64,000 nt of DNA from Shewanella sp. GD04112 (GCF_029835735.1 NZ_JAOEAL010000001.1:3038001-3102000), one strand, 5' to 3'. Shown: positions 51,551 to 60,818, numbered from the stretch's first letter. The notes: a model not told the origin generated them from the sequence alone. Made by a program: numbers and translations.

Positions 51551-53380
51551 TTAAGCCTTAGTCGCCGCAATCCAGCGATCGATCTTCTGCTCCATCACCG
51601 CCATAGGTAGTGAGCCAGAGGTTAGGATCTGATCATGGAAGGCTTTTAAGTCAAACTTATCACCTAGGGCTTTTTCAGCACGCTCACGTAGGGCGAGGAT
51701 TTTTAGCTGACCGACTTTGTAGGAGAGCGCTTGACCCGGAATCGCCATATAACGCTCGACCTCGGCGACAATATCCGACTCGGCCATGGGCGAATTATCC
51801 TTCATATATTGAATCGCTTGCTCGCGGCTCCAGCCTTTGGCATGTAATCCCGTATCCACCACCAAACGCATCGCACGCAGCATTTCGTCTGACAGCTTAC
51901 CAAAGTACTGATAAGGGTCGCTAAAGAGCCCCATTTCGATGCCTAAGTATTCAGCATAGAGCGCCCAGCCTTCTTCGAAGGCAGTATATCCACTGAAACG
52001 TTGGAACTCAGGAACGCCAGTGAGCTCTTGTTTAATGGCGATTTGGAAATGGTGACCAGGCGCGGCCTCATGTAATGACAACGTCGTCATACCCCATTTC
52101 GGCTGAGCTTTTAGGTTATAGGTGTTGATATAAAACACCCCAGGACGGCTCCCATCCACAGCTGGTGATTCATAGGACGCGCCCGCAGCAGATTGCTCTC
52201 TAAAGCTTTCAACCGGTTTAACCACATAGTCGGCCTTTGGCATTACATTAAAATACTGTGGCAATACTTGGTTAATCTTATCTTTCAGCACCATATAACC
52301 ATCGATTAAGCCTTGGCGATCGCCATAGAAGTATTGTGGCTCAGACGATAAAGAGGCAAAAAAGGCTTTTAAGTCACCTTTAAAACCTACTTGCTCACGT
52401 ACTTTGTCCATCTCAGAAAGAATGCGTGCGACCTCATTCAGACCAATTTGGTGAATTTCATCCACTGACATGGTTGTGGTGGTATGAGAATTAGCTAAAT
52501 GTTGATACCAAGCTTTACCATTTGGTAGGCCAGACCAACCATCCGTTGCGCGAGACTTAGGTAAGTAAGTCTGCTTGAAGTAATCGCGCAGCCCCGTTAA
52601 TGCAGGCACTAAACGCTCATTAATCATCGCCTGATAACTTGCTGTTAGCTCCGCTTTATCTTGATCCGAAAACCCTTCAGGGAAGTGATTAATCGGTGAA
52701 TAGAAAATGCTTTGGCTGGCATCCGTAGTAAGCATGGCATCAAGCTGTGGAATAATCCGCTCAACTAACACGCGCGGTAACACCACCTTACTGGCAATAC
52801 CTTCATTCATACGATTCTCGGCCAATTGGATCCAATCAATAAAGCCGTTAACACGCTGCTCCCAGTTGCGATAATCCTGCACTGTATTAAAAGGCTGTGC
52901 ACTCTCACCGCTACCCAATTGCACCATAGTGATCACAGTACTGTAGAACTGGCTGATAGGCATAAAGCGTGATGGGAAGGTTTCGTCCACTAGGGCCATT
53001 TCGCGGTCATACACAAACAGCGCATAGCTGAGTTGTAAATCGGCTGGCAATTGCTCAAGGTCAATCGCCCTCACTTGCGCTAAATAACGGGTATTAAGAT
53101 CATGACGCGCCTTAAGATATTCCTCGGTTAAGTCTCCACCAAACTGCGCGTTGTAATCATTAACACCGACAAAAGTGGCGTAAATCGGTTCTAACTTTAA
53201 GTAATCTTTAAAATAGGCATCGACTAAGGCAGCGTATTTAGACTCAGCGGTTTGAGCTTCACTTTGCGCCGGAGCGGCTTGGATCGTACCTTCCTGTACT
53301 GCTGTCGTTGTTTCCGGCTTTGAGCAGCCTTGTAAAGCAAACACTAACGCTATCGTTCCCGCCAATAAACTTAATTTCAT
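51551..53380 (-). CDS. DUF885 lipoprotein, probable zinc carboxypeptidase-like enzyme
   Basis: 609 residues. Lipoprotein signal with lipobox LQGC (Cys19), then a DUF885 domain. The zinc motif HEAAPGHHFQ (HExxxGHHxQ) is present near residue 435, with EEGWALYAEYLGIEMG following; this is the signature of DUF885 metallopeptidases. Members may be dipeptidases or carboxypeptidases acting in the periplasm; the true substrate is unknown. Normal length for the family. Monocistronic. Confidence 0.88.
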   Translation of the reverse strand: MKLSLLAGTIALVFALQGCSKPETTTAVQEGTIQAAPAQSEAQTAESKYAALVDAYFKDYLKLEPIYATFVGVNDYNAQFGGDLTEEYLKARHDLNTRYLAQVRAIDLEQLPADLQLSYALFVYDREMALVDETFPSRFMPISQFYSTVITMVQLGSGESAQPFNTVQDYRNWEQRVNGFIDWIQLAENRMNEGIASKVVLPRVLVERIIPQLDAMLTTDASQSIFYSPINHFPEGFSDQDKAELTASYQAMINERLVPALTGLRDYFKQTYLPKSRATDGWSGLPNGKAWYQHLANSHTTTTMSVDEIHQIGLNEVARILSEMDKVREQVGFKGDLKAFFASLSSEPQYFYGDRQGLIDGYMVLKDKINQVLPQYFNVMPKADYVVKPVESFREQSAAGASYESPAVDGSRPGVFYINTYNLKAQPKWGMTTLSLHEAAPGHHFQIAIKQELTGVPEFQRFSGYTAFEEGWALYAEYLGIEMGLFSDPYQYFGKLSDEMLRAMRLVVDTGLHAKGWSREQAIQYMKDNSPMAESDIVAEVERYMAIPGQALSYKVGQLKILALRERAEKALGDKFDLKAFHDQILTSGSLPMAVMEQKIDRWIAATKA

Positions 53381-53460
53381 CTTTTATATTTCTCCTTTTG
53401 GGTCCGTGATAGCCAAACTCTTCCTATACTTAGTTCAAAGTCTGCTTACGGGATTCATCT

Positions 53461-53970
53461 ATGATCTACTCATTTCGTAACTCAGGTTTTAGGGATCCTG
53501 AAACAGGGGTCTATAACCAAACCTATTTCATGGAAGTATTCAACCGAGAGTGGCACAGGCACATACGTGAGCAGCAAAGCTTGGCGTTATTGTATCTGTG
53601 CCCTCACATTCATGAAACCGTCAAACAACCCCATTTACTCGAATTCTTTACTAAACAGGTACAAGAAGCACTGCTACGGGCGACAGATTTGATTGCAAGG
53701 TTAGATCACAACCATTTTGCGTTAGGACTATTCAATATTGATCAGGAAGGTACTGAGGTGGTGTTAAAGCGTATCGAACAACATATTCAAGAGTTTAATC
53801 AAGAATTCGGTAAAAATCACAAACTGAAAATCGATTATAAACTTGCCGCTTGCCTGTGCTTACCTACCCAAGAAAAGCGTATCGAATCCTTATTTAATAA
53901 TGTCTCAAAGCTATCACTAGAGCTTGAACGGAATCAGCAACAATCGCAGGTGTTAGTAAAGCTTCAATAA
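53461..53970 (+). CDS. Degenerate GGDEF-domain protein
   Basis: 169 residues matching the diguanylate-cyclase fold: an opening DPETGVYNQTYFMEVFNREWHR like DPLTGLPNRRYF, hydrophobic strands LALLYLCPHI, and RATDLIARLDHNHFALGL. The GGDEF active-site motif is replaced by DHNHF (residues 82-86), so cyclase activity is not expected. The domain may bind GTP or c-di-GMP, or act through protein contacts. No transmembrane or sensor domain. Own terminator. Confidence 0.78.
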   Translation: MIYSFRNSGFRDPETGVYNQTYFMEVFNREWHRHIREQQSLALLYLCPHIHETVKQPHLLEFFTKQVQEALLRATDLIARLDHNHFALGLFNIDQEGTEVVLKRIEQHIQEFNQEFGKNHKLKIDYKLAACLCLPTQEKRIESLFNNVSKLSLELERNQQQSQVLVKLQ

Positions 53971-53972
53971 AG

Positions 53973-53999
53973 AAAAAGCCCCTTACGGGGCTTTTTAGA
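53973..53999 (+). terminator. Terminator after the degenerate GGDEF gene
   Basis: AAAAAGCCCC-TTAC-GGGGCTTTTT, just after the stop codon; also closes the convergent TPR gene. Confidence 0.9.
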
Positions 54000-54021
54000 T
54001 CTGCATTGCGAATACAGTGAA

Positions 54022-55269
54022 TTACAGTTCGACGTTGTGCATACGCGCTTTTTCTTTGATATAAGCGATATAGCTGTTTGCACTCTTCTCAGTCTTCTTA
54101 TCCTTCGCGGCTAATACAGCGCGGTTATAAGCTGACTTGTACTGTTTCAAACTTAAATGGGCTAATGCCAATTCGAAGTTTGCTTCACCTGGATGTTCGA
54201 TACCTAAAGAGATGGCTTTCTCAAGCACTGGAATCGCTTCAGAGTATTTCTCATTCAAGCTCAGTAAACGGCCTTGTTTCAGGTACAGCTTGCCATCGTT
54301 ATTGATAGCAGCCGCTTTTCCATAAAACTCAGCAGCTTCTTTGAACTCTTTCGCGTTTTGGTAGAAACCAGCCAAAATCTCGTAAGATTTAGCATCTTCA
54401 GTGATGAGGCCCGACTTCATGTTCTTTTGGAATACTTTAGCAGCTTGATATGGCGCACCTTTCTGTGCCATCAGCTGAGCTAAACGAGTGATGTTAGCTC
54501 CAGTATCCAAGAAACCATTACGGTAAGCCAAATCATAAGTCGCTAGCGACTTATCATAGTCTTCTACCATCAGATAAAACTGTGCTAACTGAACCCATAA
54601 TCTGCCATCATCCGGGAATAACGGCACCATGACTTCTAACACACCAACGGCTTTTTTATACTTCTTCTGGTTGAAGTAAGACGTCAGTTTCATCTGATAC
54701 AGACCTTTATCAGGAGCTTCGGCGAGTGAAAGACCTTTATCAGCCACTTCAATCACTTTGTCCCACTGTTTCAGCTCTGTGTATGCAATACCGATACGAC
54801 GATACATTTGAGAGTCAGCCTTACAAGTGAAGTCCATCCACTTGTAATAGTAAGGAATCGCTTCCTTAAACTTCTTCTCTTGTAACAACAAGTCGGCATA
54901 GAGGCGCAGTGTCGCTGCGTGATCTGTTCCACCTAAAATGTCCGCCTCAACGGCTTGTTTCAGGTACTTGATCGCAGTATCCATCTTGCCTTTTTCGGCA
55001 TAGAAGTTACCGAGCATACGCGCAACATACGCTTTATCGAAATCGTTCTTTGGGTTGGCTTCCAACAATACGGCAATCGCTTCATCAAGCTGGCCATTGG
55101 TGTAAGCTTCAAAGGATTTCTGAACCTTCTTCGCAGCACTTTCACCTACCGCTTTAGATTGGCGCTTATCGATTTCACATTTTTCAGCCGCAACAGCTGA
55201 AGAAACAGATAAGGCACCACCACAAAGAGACAGTAATAACGCAACAGCGATTTTATTAGCATTACGCAT
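54022..55269 (-). CDS. TPR protein, last gene of the TonB2-type operon
   Basis: 415 residues. Signal peptide of about 27 residues, then about nine tetratricopeptide repeats (for example KGKMDTAIKYLKQAVEADI and EDYDKSLATYDLAYRNGF), making a periplasmic superhelix for protein contacts. It begins 2 bp downstream of tonB. Related TPR or TtpB-type proteins accompany TonB2 systems in Vibrio and Shewanella; a role as scaffold for TonB2 is inferred from context. Confidence 0.88.
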   Translation of the reverse strand: MRNANKIAVALLLSLCGGALSVSSAVAAEKCEIDKRQSKAVGESAAKKVQKSFEAYTNGQLDEAIAVLLEANPKNDFDKAYVARMLGNFYAEKGKMDTAIKYLKQAVEADILGGTDHAATLRLYADLLLQEKKFKEAIPYYYKWMDFTCKADSQMYRRIGIAYTELKQWDKVIEVADKGLSLAEAPDKGLYQMKLTSYFNQKKYKKAVGVLEVMVPLFPDDGRLWVQLAQFYLMVEDYDKSLATYDLAYRNGFLDTGANITRLAQLMAQKGAPYQAAKVFQKNMKSGLITEDAKSYEILAGFYQNAKEFKEAAEFYGKAAAINNDGKLYLKQGRLLSLNEKYSEAIPVLEKAISLGIEHPGEANFELALAHLSLKQYKSAYNRAVLAAKDKKTEKSANSYIAYIKEKARMHNVEL

Positions 55270-55271
55270 TG

Positions 55272-55895
55272 TTATTTGCCTCCTTTATCTAAAGTGAAGT
55301 CGAGTTGTACTGTCATGCCTGGTTGTTTTAGTGGCTTGCCGTCAACAATCTTTGGCTTGTACTTCCACTTCTTCAGTGCACGAATTGCTTCTTTGTCGAA
55401 TAAACGTTTAGGTTCAGCTTGGATTACTTCAACGTCATCTACACCGCCTAATTCGTTAATCGTAAAGCGTAATTGCACCCAACCTTCTTTACCGTCACGC
55501 GCCGCAGCAATTGGATATTGTGGTTCGATACGGACGATAGGTGTTGCATCACCGTCACGTGTCATCATGTTACCCAATTTGAAACCACCGGCACTGTGAC
55601 CACCGGCTTCAACCCCACCCATATTGAACGACATAGACGTATCAATATTTGATGAAGTGTCTGGTGGCGTAGTATCAGGCTTCTGTGGTTGCTCTGGTGG
55701 TGGTGGCGGCTTAGGCACTACCCTTGGCTTATTCTGTGCTTTTGCATCCTGTCTATCCATGGTGATTTCAATTACAGGGGTCTCGGCCGATGTTTCAGCG
55801 CGTTGCGCCCCACCACCGACCAAGAACGCCATAAAAGCGAACAGACCAAAAGTCACAGCAGCACCAATAATGATTGATACTAGTGCTCTTAGCAT
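55272..55895 (-). CDS. Energy transducer TonB (TonB2 type)
   Basis: 207 residues. N-terminal signal-anchor helix (about 5-27), a Pro-rich periplasmic stretch (KPRVVPKPPPPPEQPQKPDTTPP) and a C-terminal TonB domain from about 115 with RIEPQYPIAAARDGKEGWVQLRFTINELGG and ALKKWKYKPKIVDGKPL. It transmits proton-motive force from the ExbBD complex to outer-membrane receptors. Starts one base after exbD ends. The short linker is typical of TonB2. Confidence 0.93.
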   Translation of the reverse strand: MLRALVSIIIGAAVTFGLFAFMAFLVGGGAQRAETSAETPVIEITMDRQDAKAQNKPRVVPKPPPPPEQPQKPDTTPPDTSSNIDTSMSFNMGGVEAGGHSAGGFKLGNMMTRDGDATPIVRIEPQYPIAAARDGKEGWVQLRFTINELGGVDDVEVIQAEPKRLFDKEAIRALKKWKYKPKIVDGKPLKQPGMTVQLDFTLDKGGK

Positions 55896-55896
55896 A

Positions 55897-56307
55897 TTAA
55901 TCGTTCCCCGCAGATACCGAAATCTTATCTATACCAGCCGCTTTGACTTGGTCTAGAACTTTAACAACTAAGCCGTGTTGCGTATCTTTGTCGGCCTGGA
56001 TCAGCACAGCTGCTTCAGGCGCTTCAGCTAGCATACGCTCAACGTTTGCAGTTACACGCTCGATATCAACCTGACGGTTTTCCATCATGATCACGCCAGT
56101 TTTGCTGACGCCGATAAAGATGTTAGCCGAAGGCTTAGAAGTCGCTTGTGAAGCTTTTGGTTTGTTATAGTCCAAACCAGATGGTTTCACGAATGACGTT
56201 GTTACAATGAAGAAGATCAGCATGATGAACACGATGTCGAGCATCGGTGTCATATCAATTTGCGCTTCCTCGTCTACACTGGAATGCTTTTTACGTGCCA
56301 TGTTCAA
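55897..56307 (-). CDS. ExbD-type proton-channel subunit
   Basis: 136 residues. One N-terminal transmembrane helix (about 20-42, MTPMLDIVFIMLIFFIVTTSF) carrying the conserved Asp (MTPMLD) essential for proton flow, then a periplasmic domain. Pairs with the upstream ExbB-type gene (7-bp gap). Confidence 0.94.
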   Translation of the reverse strand: MNMARKKHSSVDEEAQIDMTPMLDIVFIMLIFFIVTTSFVKPSGLDYNKPKASQATSKPSANIFIGVSKTGVIMMENRQVDIERVTANVERMLAEAPEAAVLIQADKDTQHGLVVKVLDQVKAAGIDKISVSAGND

Positions 56308-56314
56308 TCTCTCT

Positions 56315-56842
56315 CTAGTGGTGCGGCATGCTGTCTTTTAGCTTTTCTAAGCTGATTTTCATTTTGGCATCAAGGCGAGTACTGAAGAATACTCCCGATA
56401 ATGCTGCAACCATCCCCGCCATAGTGGGCATTGTTGCCATTGAAATACCAGCCGCCATTAAACGAGCATTACTCGTCCCCTGAACTGCCATCACATCGAA
56501 CACTGAAATCATACCGGTAACAGTACCTAACAAACCTATCATAGGACAAATCGCTACTAAGGTTTTAATGACCAGCATACGTGCATTCAAATCTTGCTTC
56601 GCTTGGGACAGCCAAGCTTCACGGATACGGTGTGCATACCAAGAGGTGGTTTCCTCTCTAGCATCCCATGCAGCTATGATTGCTTTATGTTGCTTTGGTG
56701 ATATCCAATTAAGATACCAGTAACGCTCAAGCATCAATACCCACATTAAGAACAGCACAAACGCTACTAACCAGAGGACGTCGCCTCCGGAGGCCATGAA
56801 GCCCCTGACGGAATCCCATATGTCCATCAGGTGAATCATCAT
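56315..56842 (-). CDS. ExbB-type proton channel (second, short MotA/TolQ/ExbB)
   Basis: 175 residues with about three membrane spans and the MotA/TolQ/ExbB signature (MLVIKTLVAICPMIGLLGTVTGMISVFDVM). Its ATG overlaps the upstream stop in TAATG, so translation is coupled to the preceding ttpC-like gene. Pumps protons for TonB2 with ExbD. Confidence 0.94.
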   Translation of the reverse strand: MMIHLMDIWDSVRGFMASGGDVLWLVAFVLFLMWVLMLERYWYLNWISPKQHKAIIAAWDAREETTSWYAHRIREAWLSQAKQDLNARMLVIKTLVAICPMIGLLGTVTGMISVFDVMAVQGTSNARLMAAGISMATMPTMAGMVAALSGVFFSTRLDAKMKISLEKLKDSMPHH

Positions 56843-58197
56843 TAGTCAGCCCTCTTCTCAGCGTGCGCTGCGATGATACCAGCACTTTGCTCTTCCAGAA
56901 CTTGCACGATTGACTTGCTACGAGCAACAACAACTGCGTGCATTAACATCAGAGGCAGAGCCGCAACCAGACCTTGAACTGTAGTGATCAGCGCCATAGA
57001 AATACCGCCAGCCATCAGTTTTGGATCGCCAGTACCGAACAATTGGATACTTTGGAAGGTTGCAATCATACCGGTTACTGTACCTAACAGACCCATCATA
57101 GGGGCGATAGCAGCCAGAACTTTGATGATTGAAATGCGAGACTCTAACGCAGGCGTTTCTTTCAGAATCGCTTCGTCAAGTTTCAGCTCTAATGTTTCAA
57201 CGTCAACGTCTTTGTTCTCTTGATACACTTTCAGGATACGACCTAAGGCGTTGTTACCTGGCTTATCAATGTTCTTACGTTGGCTGTTCACACGAGCGCC
57301 GATGATAGTCATAGTCACTAAACGTTCGATAGAGATCAACAGACCTAATGCTAACAGAGCGATAATGATGTAACCGATTGTACCACCCGCTTCTAAACGA
57401 TCTTCAAAGCTTGCTTTGTTAGTGAAGATGTTTAACAGAACGCCACGAGCTGGGTCGATGTAGAATGGCGCAGTACCAGAAGTAGTTTGTTCCCACTTAC
57501 CTACTGCACTAACTTGGTAGCCTTCTGGTTGTTGTGATAACTCTTGAATTAAACCTAATTCAGGGTTGTAAACAACATACTTGCCATCAGCAGTTAAGTT
57601 GTAAGTACCAATGCGGTGAATAGTGGTGTTTTTAACACTACCGTCGATACCCGTTACAGAACCTTCGAATTTAACAACCTTACCAGATTGTGCCATTTCG
57701 AATAATTGTTCTTGCCAGAATTGCTCTAACTCTTCGATTTTTGGTAATTGCTTACGTGCACCTAAATCAGCGATGAATTTATCACGATTTGGGTATTGAG
57801 CACTTACGTTTGAGCTCGCTAATTTACCAGCGAAATCACCCGCTTCACCTTTAACCACACCGAACATCTCACCCAAGTCACCTTGAGCAGTTTTCAGGTC
57901 TTCTTCTAACTGAGCAATTTTACGCTCGTTGTCTAAGAAAGCTTGGTTTAAGTCTTTACCGCGTTGCTTCTCAGCCGCTAAAGCATCTTTTTCACGCTTT
58001 AACAGAGCCGCTTTATCGCCACGCTCAGCTTGGAACTCTTGTTCACGTTTGCTGTTAACTTTGCCTTCAGCAGCGCGATCAACTTTAACTTGCTGCAATA
58101 ATTGATCGATGGTCTTAGGCGCATCAGCAGCGCTAACCATACCAGCAGTTAAAGAAAAACTTGCAGCTAATACAGCTGTAGTAATTAACTTCTTCAT
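56842..58197 (-). CDS. TtpC-like long MotA/TolQ/ExbB protein
   Basis: 451 residues: a signal peptide (about 1-23, ending in VSA), a periplasmic coiled-coil-rich region (about 30-115), a mixed domain (115-265), and a C-terminal ExbB-like part with membrane helices from about 275 (IGYIIIALLALGLLISIERLVTM) and IIKVLAAIAPMMGLLGTVTGMIATFQ. This extra, longer ExbB paralogue is called TtpC in Vibrio, where it is needed for TonB2 function. Its start overlaps the DUF3450 stop (TAATG). Confidence 0.9.
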   Translation of the reverse strand: MKKLITTAVLAASFSLTAGMVSAADAPKTIDQLLQQVKVDRAAEGKVNSKREQEFQAERGDKAALLKREKDALAAEKQRGKDLNQAFLDNERKIAQLEEDLKTAQGDLGEMFGVVKGEAGDFAGKLASSNVSAQYPNRDKFIADLGARKQLPKIEELEQFWQEQLFEMAQSGKVVKFEGSVTGIDGSVKNTTIHRIGTYNLTADGKYVVYNPELGLIQELSQQPEGYQVSAVGKWEQTTSGTAPFYIDPARGVLLNIFTNKASFEDRLEAGGTIGYIIIALLALGLLISIERLVTMTIIGARVNSQRKNIDKPGNNALGRILKVYQENKDVDVETLELKLDEAILKETPALESRISIIKVLAAIAPMMGLLGTVTGMIATFQSIQLFGTGDPKLMAGGISMALITTVQGLVAALPLMLMHAVVVARSKSIVQVLEEQSAGIIAAHAEKRAD

Positions 58198-58979
58198 TAT
58201 TGTGCAGTCTCCGCAGCAGGAATTGGTAACGCGAATAGATCTAGAGCGCCTTGTTTACGGGCAATGCGGATACCTTTTGTCAGTTCACGCAAATAGCTGT
58301 CATCTAACTTATCCCAACCCTTAGATTCTGGGTTGTACATCCAGCCAGTCTTTTGATCTAAGCTCTGAGCATAAAGAGCTACGCGACCTAAGTTAAAGAA
58401 GTCTACTAATACTTCTTTACCGTCTAAGGTCAATTTACCTTGGTTAACTGCAACAGCACTACCGTATTCACGCTCGATGCTGTACGCATCCAGAATCAAA
58501 CGGTATTTTTCTGCTAAAGTCACTTCAGCAGTGTTTAACAGTGTTTTTAACTCTTTAACGCGGTTAGCGCGAACTTCAGAGTTAAATGGTAGATCTAATT
58601 GAACGAACTGTTCTAAAGACTCAACCATTTTAAACATTAAAGGCACAACGCCCTGACGCAGTTTGTCTACGCCGTTAATGTCAGTTTGAATCGCGTCCAT
58701 CGTTTTTTGTTGGTCAGCAACTAAGCTGGCAACGTAATCGTTATAGGACTTCAGTGACTCACGCTCATCAGCAACAGAACCATACTCAAAAAGCATGTCT
58801 TGTGCTTGATCGAAATACTTATCAACATTCTTTTGCGACGCAGCAGCATCAGCATGGATCATACTATCCGCTTTTTGCACGTCGGTAAGAGGATCTGCAA
58901 CTACTAAGTTGCTGCTCGCTAATGCCAGCACGCCAACAAGTGCAGTAGCGATTTTTGTTCTATTGCTTACCTTGGACAT
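58197..58979 (-). CDS. DUF3450 periplasmic protein, first gene of the TonB2-type operon
   Basis: 260 residues. Signal peptide (about 1-28), then a helical coiled-coil-like domain of the DUF3450 family. Found in front of ttpC in TonB2-type operons; function unknown. The ATG at 58979 is preferred over a TTG three codons upstream. It is the promoter-proximal gene of DUF3450-ttpC-exbB-exbD-tonB-TPR, all on the minus strand with gaps of at most 7 bp. Confidence 0.85.
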   Translation of the reverse strand: MSKVSNRTKIATALVGVLALASSNLVVADPLTDVQKADSMIHADAAASQKNVDKYFDQAQDMLFEYGSVADERESLKSYNDYVASLVADQQKTMDAIQTDINGVDKLRQGVVPLMFKMVESLEQFVQLDLPFNSEVRANRVKELKTLLNTAEVTLAEKYRLILDAYSIEREYGSAVAVNQGKLTLDGKEVLVDFFNLGRVALYAQSLDQKTGWMYNPESKGWDKLDDSYLRELTKGIRIARKQGALDLFALPIPAAETAQ

Positions 58980-59368
58980 AGTTCCCAACCAATTTGAAGT
59001 GAATAAAAAAGTTAACTTAACAGCAACATCACTTTAAGTAAGATCTACTTTAGTAAATGCTTACCGTAAGTCTATCTTTCTCTTGTGATTCTTAGTTTTT
59101 TCTTCCCTTTCCTATGCCTTTACAGGCATAGACCCGCTGGCATCATTTCACAAAATGTTGACCTGTGTCAACATTCGGGACACGTAAAAACTAGTGTAAA
59201 GAAGTCTTAGTTATGAATTTTTTTACGAAAGGTGTTTTTTTAAACAAAACACTATCTGGCGCTCCCTTAATAAGGGATTTAGAATACTAGAACCGTCAGA
59301 AACCCTAGTATAAAATTCAAAAGCAACATCTAAGTGAATTTCACTGAAATACCGAGCAGCGTTAACCA
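58980..59368 (-). promoter_or_regulatory. Promoter region of the TonB2-type operon
   Basis: 389 bp without a supported gene. It carries a perfect inverted repeat, AATGTTGAC (59154-59162) and GTCAACATT (59167-59175) around CTGT, and a second pair CTATGCC/GGCATAG (59112-59131). The stretch 59040-59260 is AT-rich and probably contains the operon promoter. No Fur box was convincing. Confidence 0.6.
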
Positions 59369-60325
59369 TCATTTGTGGATTACTAAAGTTATGCCAACGT
59401 GTTTCCCTTCAACGAATAGTTCCGAAAAGCAGTATTGAACGTGTAGCCTTTCCAAGCTTTCTAAGAGTAATTGCTTTCTTTTTTCATCGATGACTGAATC
59501 CAATTGATCACGAATACGCATTCGATAGAAAAATAACTGTTTGCAATATTCATCGAAGATTGCAACATTCTCAGTCTTTAGCTGATATAAAAGTGGGGCA
59601 ATTTTAGATAAAATTGAATTAAACCAACTGTCACATCCCATATCCAGGGCCTTTGACTTCAACCACTTCACTTGAAACAGTAAAACCTCATTTAATCGCT
59701 TGAACTCAACATCATCAGCTAAGCTCTTACCTTCTTTGATGAATTTTTCTGCATAAACCAATACCGCCCCAACCTCTTTTAGAAATGGACTCTTATCTAA
59801 TAAGATATTTAGAAAGGACAATCCGAGTCTAGAATCGGCCACGATTTCAGACTCAGTTGCGTGCATCAACGCACAAAATCTCCCATTGGGTGCCAACAAC
59901 CTACATATCTCAGGTAAAGATTGAGTCAGATCCGAATATTCAATTGCGTATTGGCTACATATAAAATCGAAGTCCCCAGACTCTAATTCACTTCGCTCAA
60001 TAAAGGTATTTCCCCTAAATGAAATATTTTGCAATGCCTTATTGATGCTCTCATCAGAATAAATGTTTACCTTTGGATTAATATCTGCGGCATCGATACC
60101 TAGAAGTTCCCATACAAATCCTAATGTTTGCGCGTATTGATAACAGAGTATGGCTAAAGCACCATTACCAGTACCTATATCCAAAACCTTAGCCCCATTA
60201 GATAACGCAGATAATTGATTTTGCCAAAAATACAGCATTTCACCGTGATATCCGAGAGCACTTTGTCCTTCTGAAAAACTATTTAACGCTTTGGAATGTT
60301 GCCAGTAGTTAGTCCATTGTTTCAT
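59369..60325 (-). CDS. Class I SAM-dependent methyltransferase
   Basis: 318 residues. Rossmann methyltransferase with motif I Asp49-Ile-Gly-Thr-Gly-Asn-Gly55 and a GIDAADINPKV strand after it; a helical C-terminal region follows (about 200-310). The substrate cannot be told. The gene looks AT-richer than neighbours, which hints at recent transfer. It ends about 380 bp before the TonB2-type operon start and lies directly after a receptor remnant; no partner enzyme is visible. Confidence 0.82.
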   Translation of the reverse strand: MKQWTNYWQHSKALNSFSEGQSALGYHGEMLYFWQNQLSALSNGAKVLDIGTGNGALAILCYQYAQTLGFVWELLGIDAADINPKVNIYSDESINKALQNISFRGNTFIERSELESGDFDFICSQYAIEYSDLTQSLPEICRLLAPNGRFCALMHATESEIVADSRLGLSFLNILLDKSPFLKEVGAVLVYAEKFIKEGKSLADDVEFKRLNEVLLFQVKWLKSKALDMGCDSWFNSILSKIAPLLYQLKTENVAIFDEYCKQLFFYRMRIRDQLDSVIDEKRKQLLLESLERLHVQYCFSELFVEGKHVGITLVIHK

Positions 60326-60344
60326 AAATTACCGCATAAAATAG

Positions 60345-60368
60345 AAAGGCAGGGTTGCCCCTGCCTTT
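60345..60368 (-). terminator. Hairpin after the receptor remnant
   Basis: AAAGGCAGG-GTTGCC-CCTGCCTTT, 24 bp beyond the remnant's stop, with CTATTTTATG on the minus strand: the native terminator of the former receptor gene. Confidence 0.75.
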
Positions 60369-60392
60369 GAACACCTGCTTACACTAAGTCAA

Positions 60393-60818
60393 CTAGAATG
60401 ATTGACTGATACGGAAGTACATCACACGTCCCCAACCATTGTAGAGGTTGTAGTTGTACTCACGACCACCGTAACCAATTAACTGAGGCTCTTTCTCGAA
60501 CGCGTTTTCTGCGCCAACACTCAGTTTAGTATTCCACGGGCTAGTGTAAGTAACTTGAATATCATGGGTTACCCAAGTACCAATATGTCCAGTTTGAACA
60601 CCATTAGTGACTTTCGAATATTGGTCACCAATCAAATTGATATTCCAAGCAAAATCAAAATCACTAAATTTATAGACGTTTGATAGACTCATACGTTGCT
60701 GAGGTGTTCCTGGATCCTTAACCTCATCACGTCCCCCATCAATGGAATAATCAAGCATATGGCTGATTTGTAAATTTTGAGCTAATGAACCTGCTTCACC
60801 GAAATCGAAGCCGAGCGC
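60393..60818 (-). pseudogene. 3' remnant of a TonB-dependent receptor gene
   Basis: 141 codons that read as the C-terminal end of a TonB-dependent receptor, ending in the typical aromatic strand YFRISQSF. The in-frame similarity continues upstream of the first ATG (60758): the sequence from 60818 reads ALGFDFGEAGSLAQNLQIS, which is receptor-like, and stops abruptly at a TAA (60819-60821). About 700 upstream residues are missing, so the gene has lost its 5' part. The C-terminus resembles, but is diverged from, the intact receptor next door; it keeps its own terminator. Confidence 0.85.
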
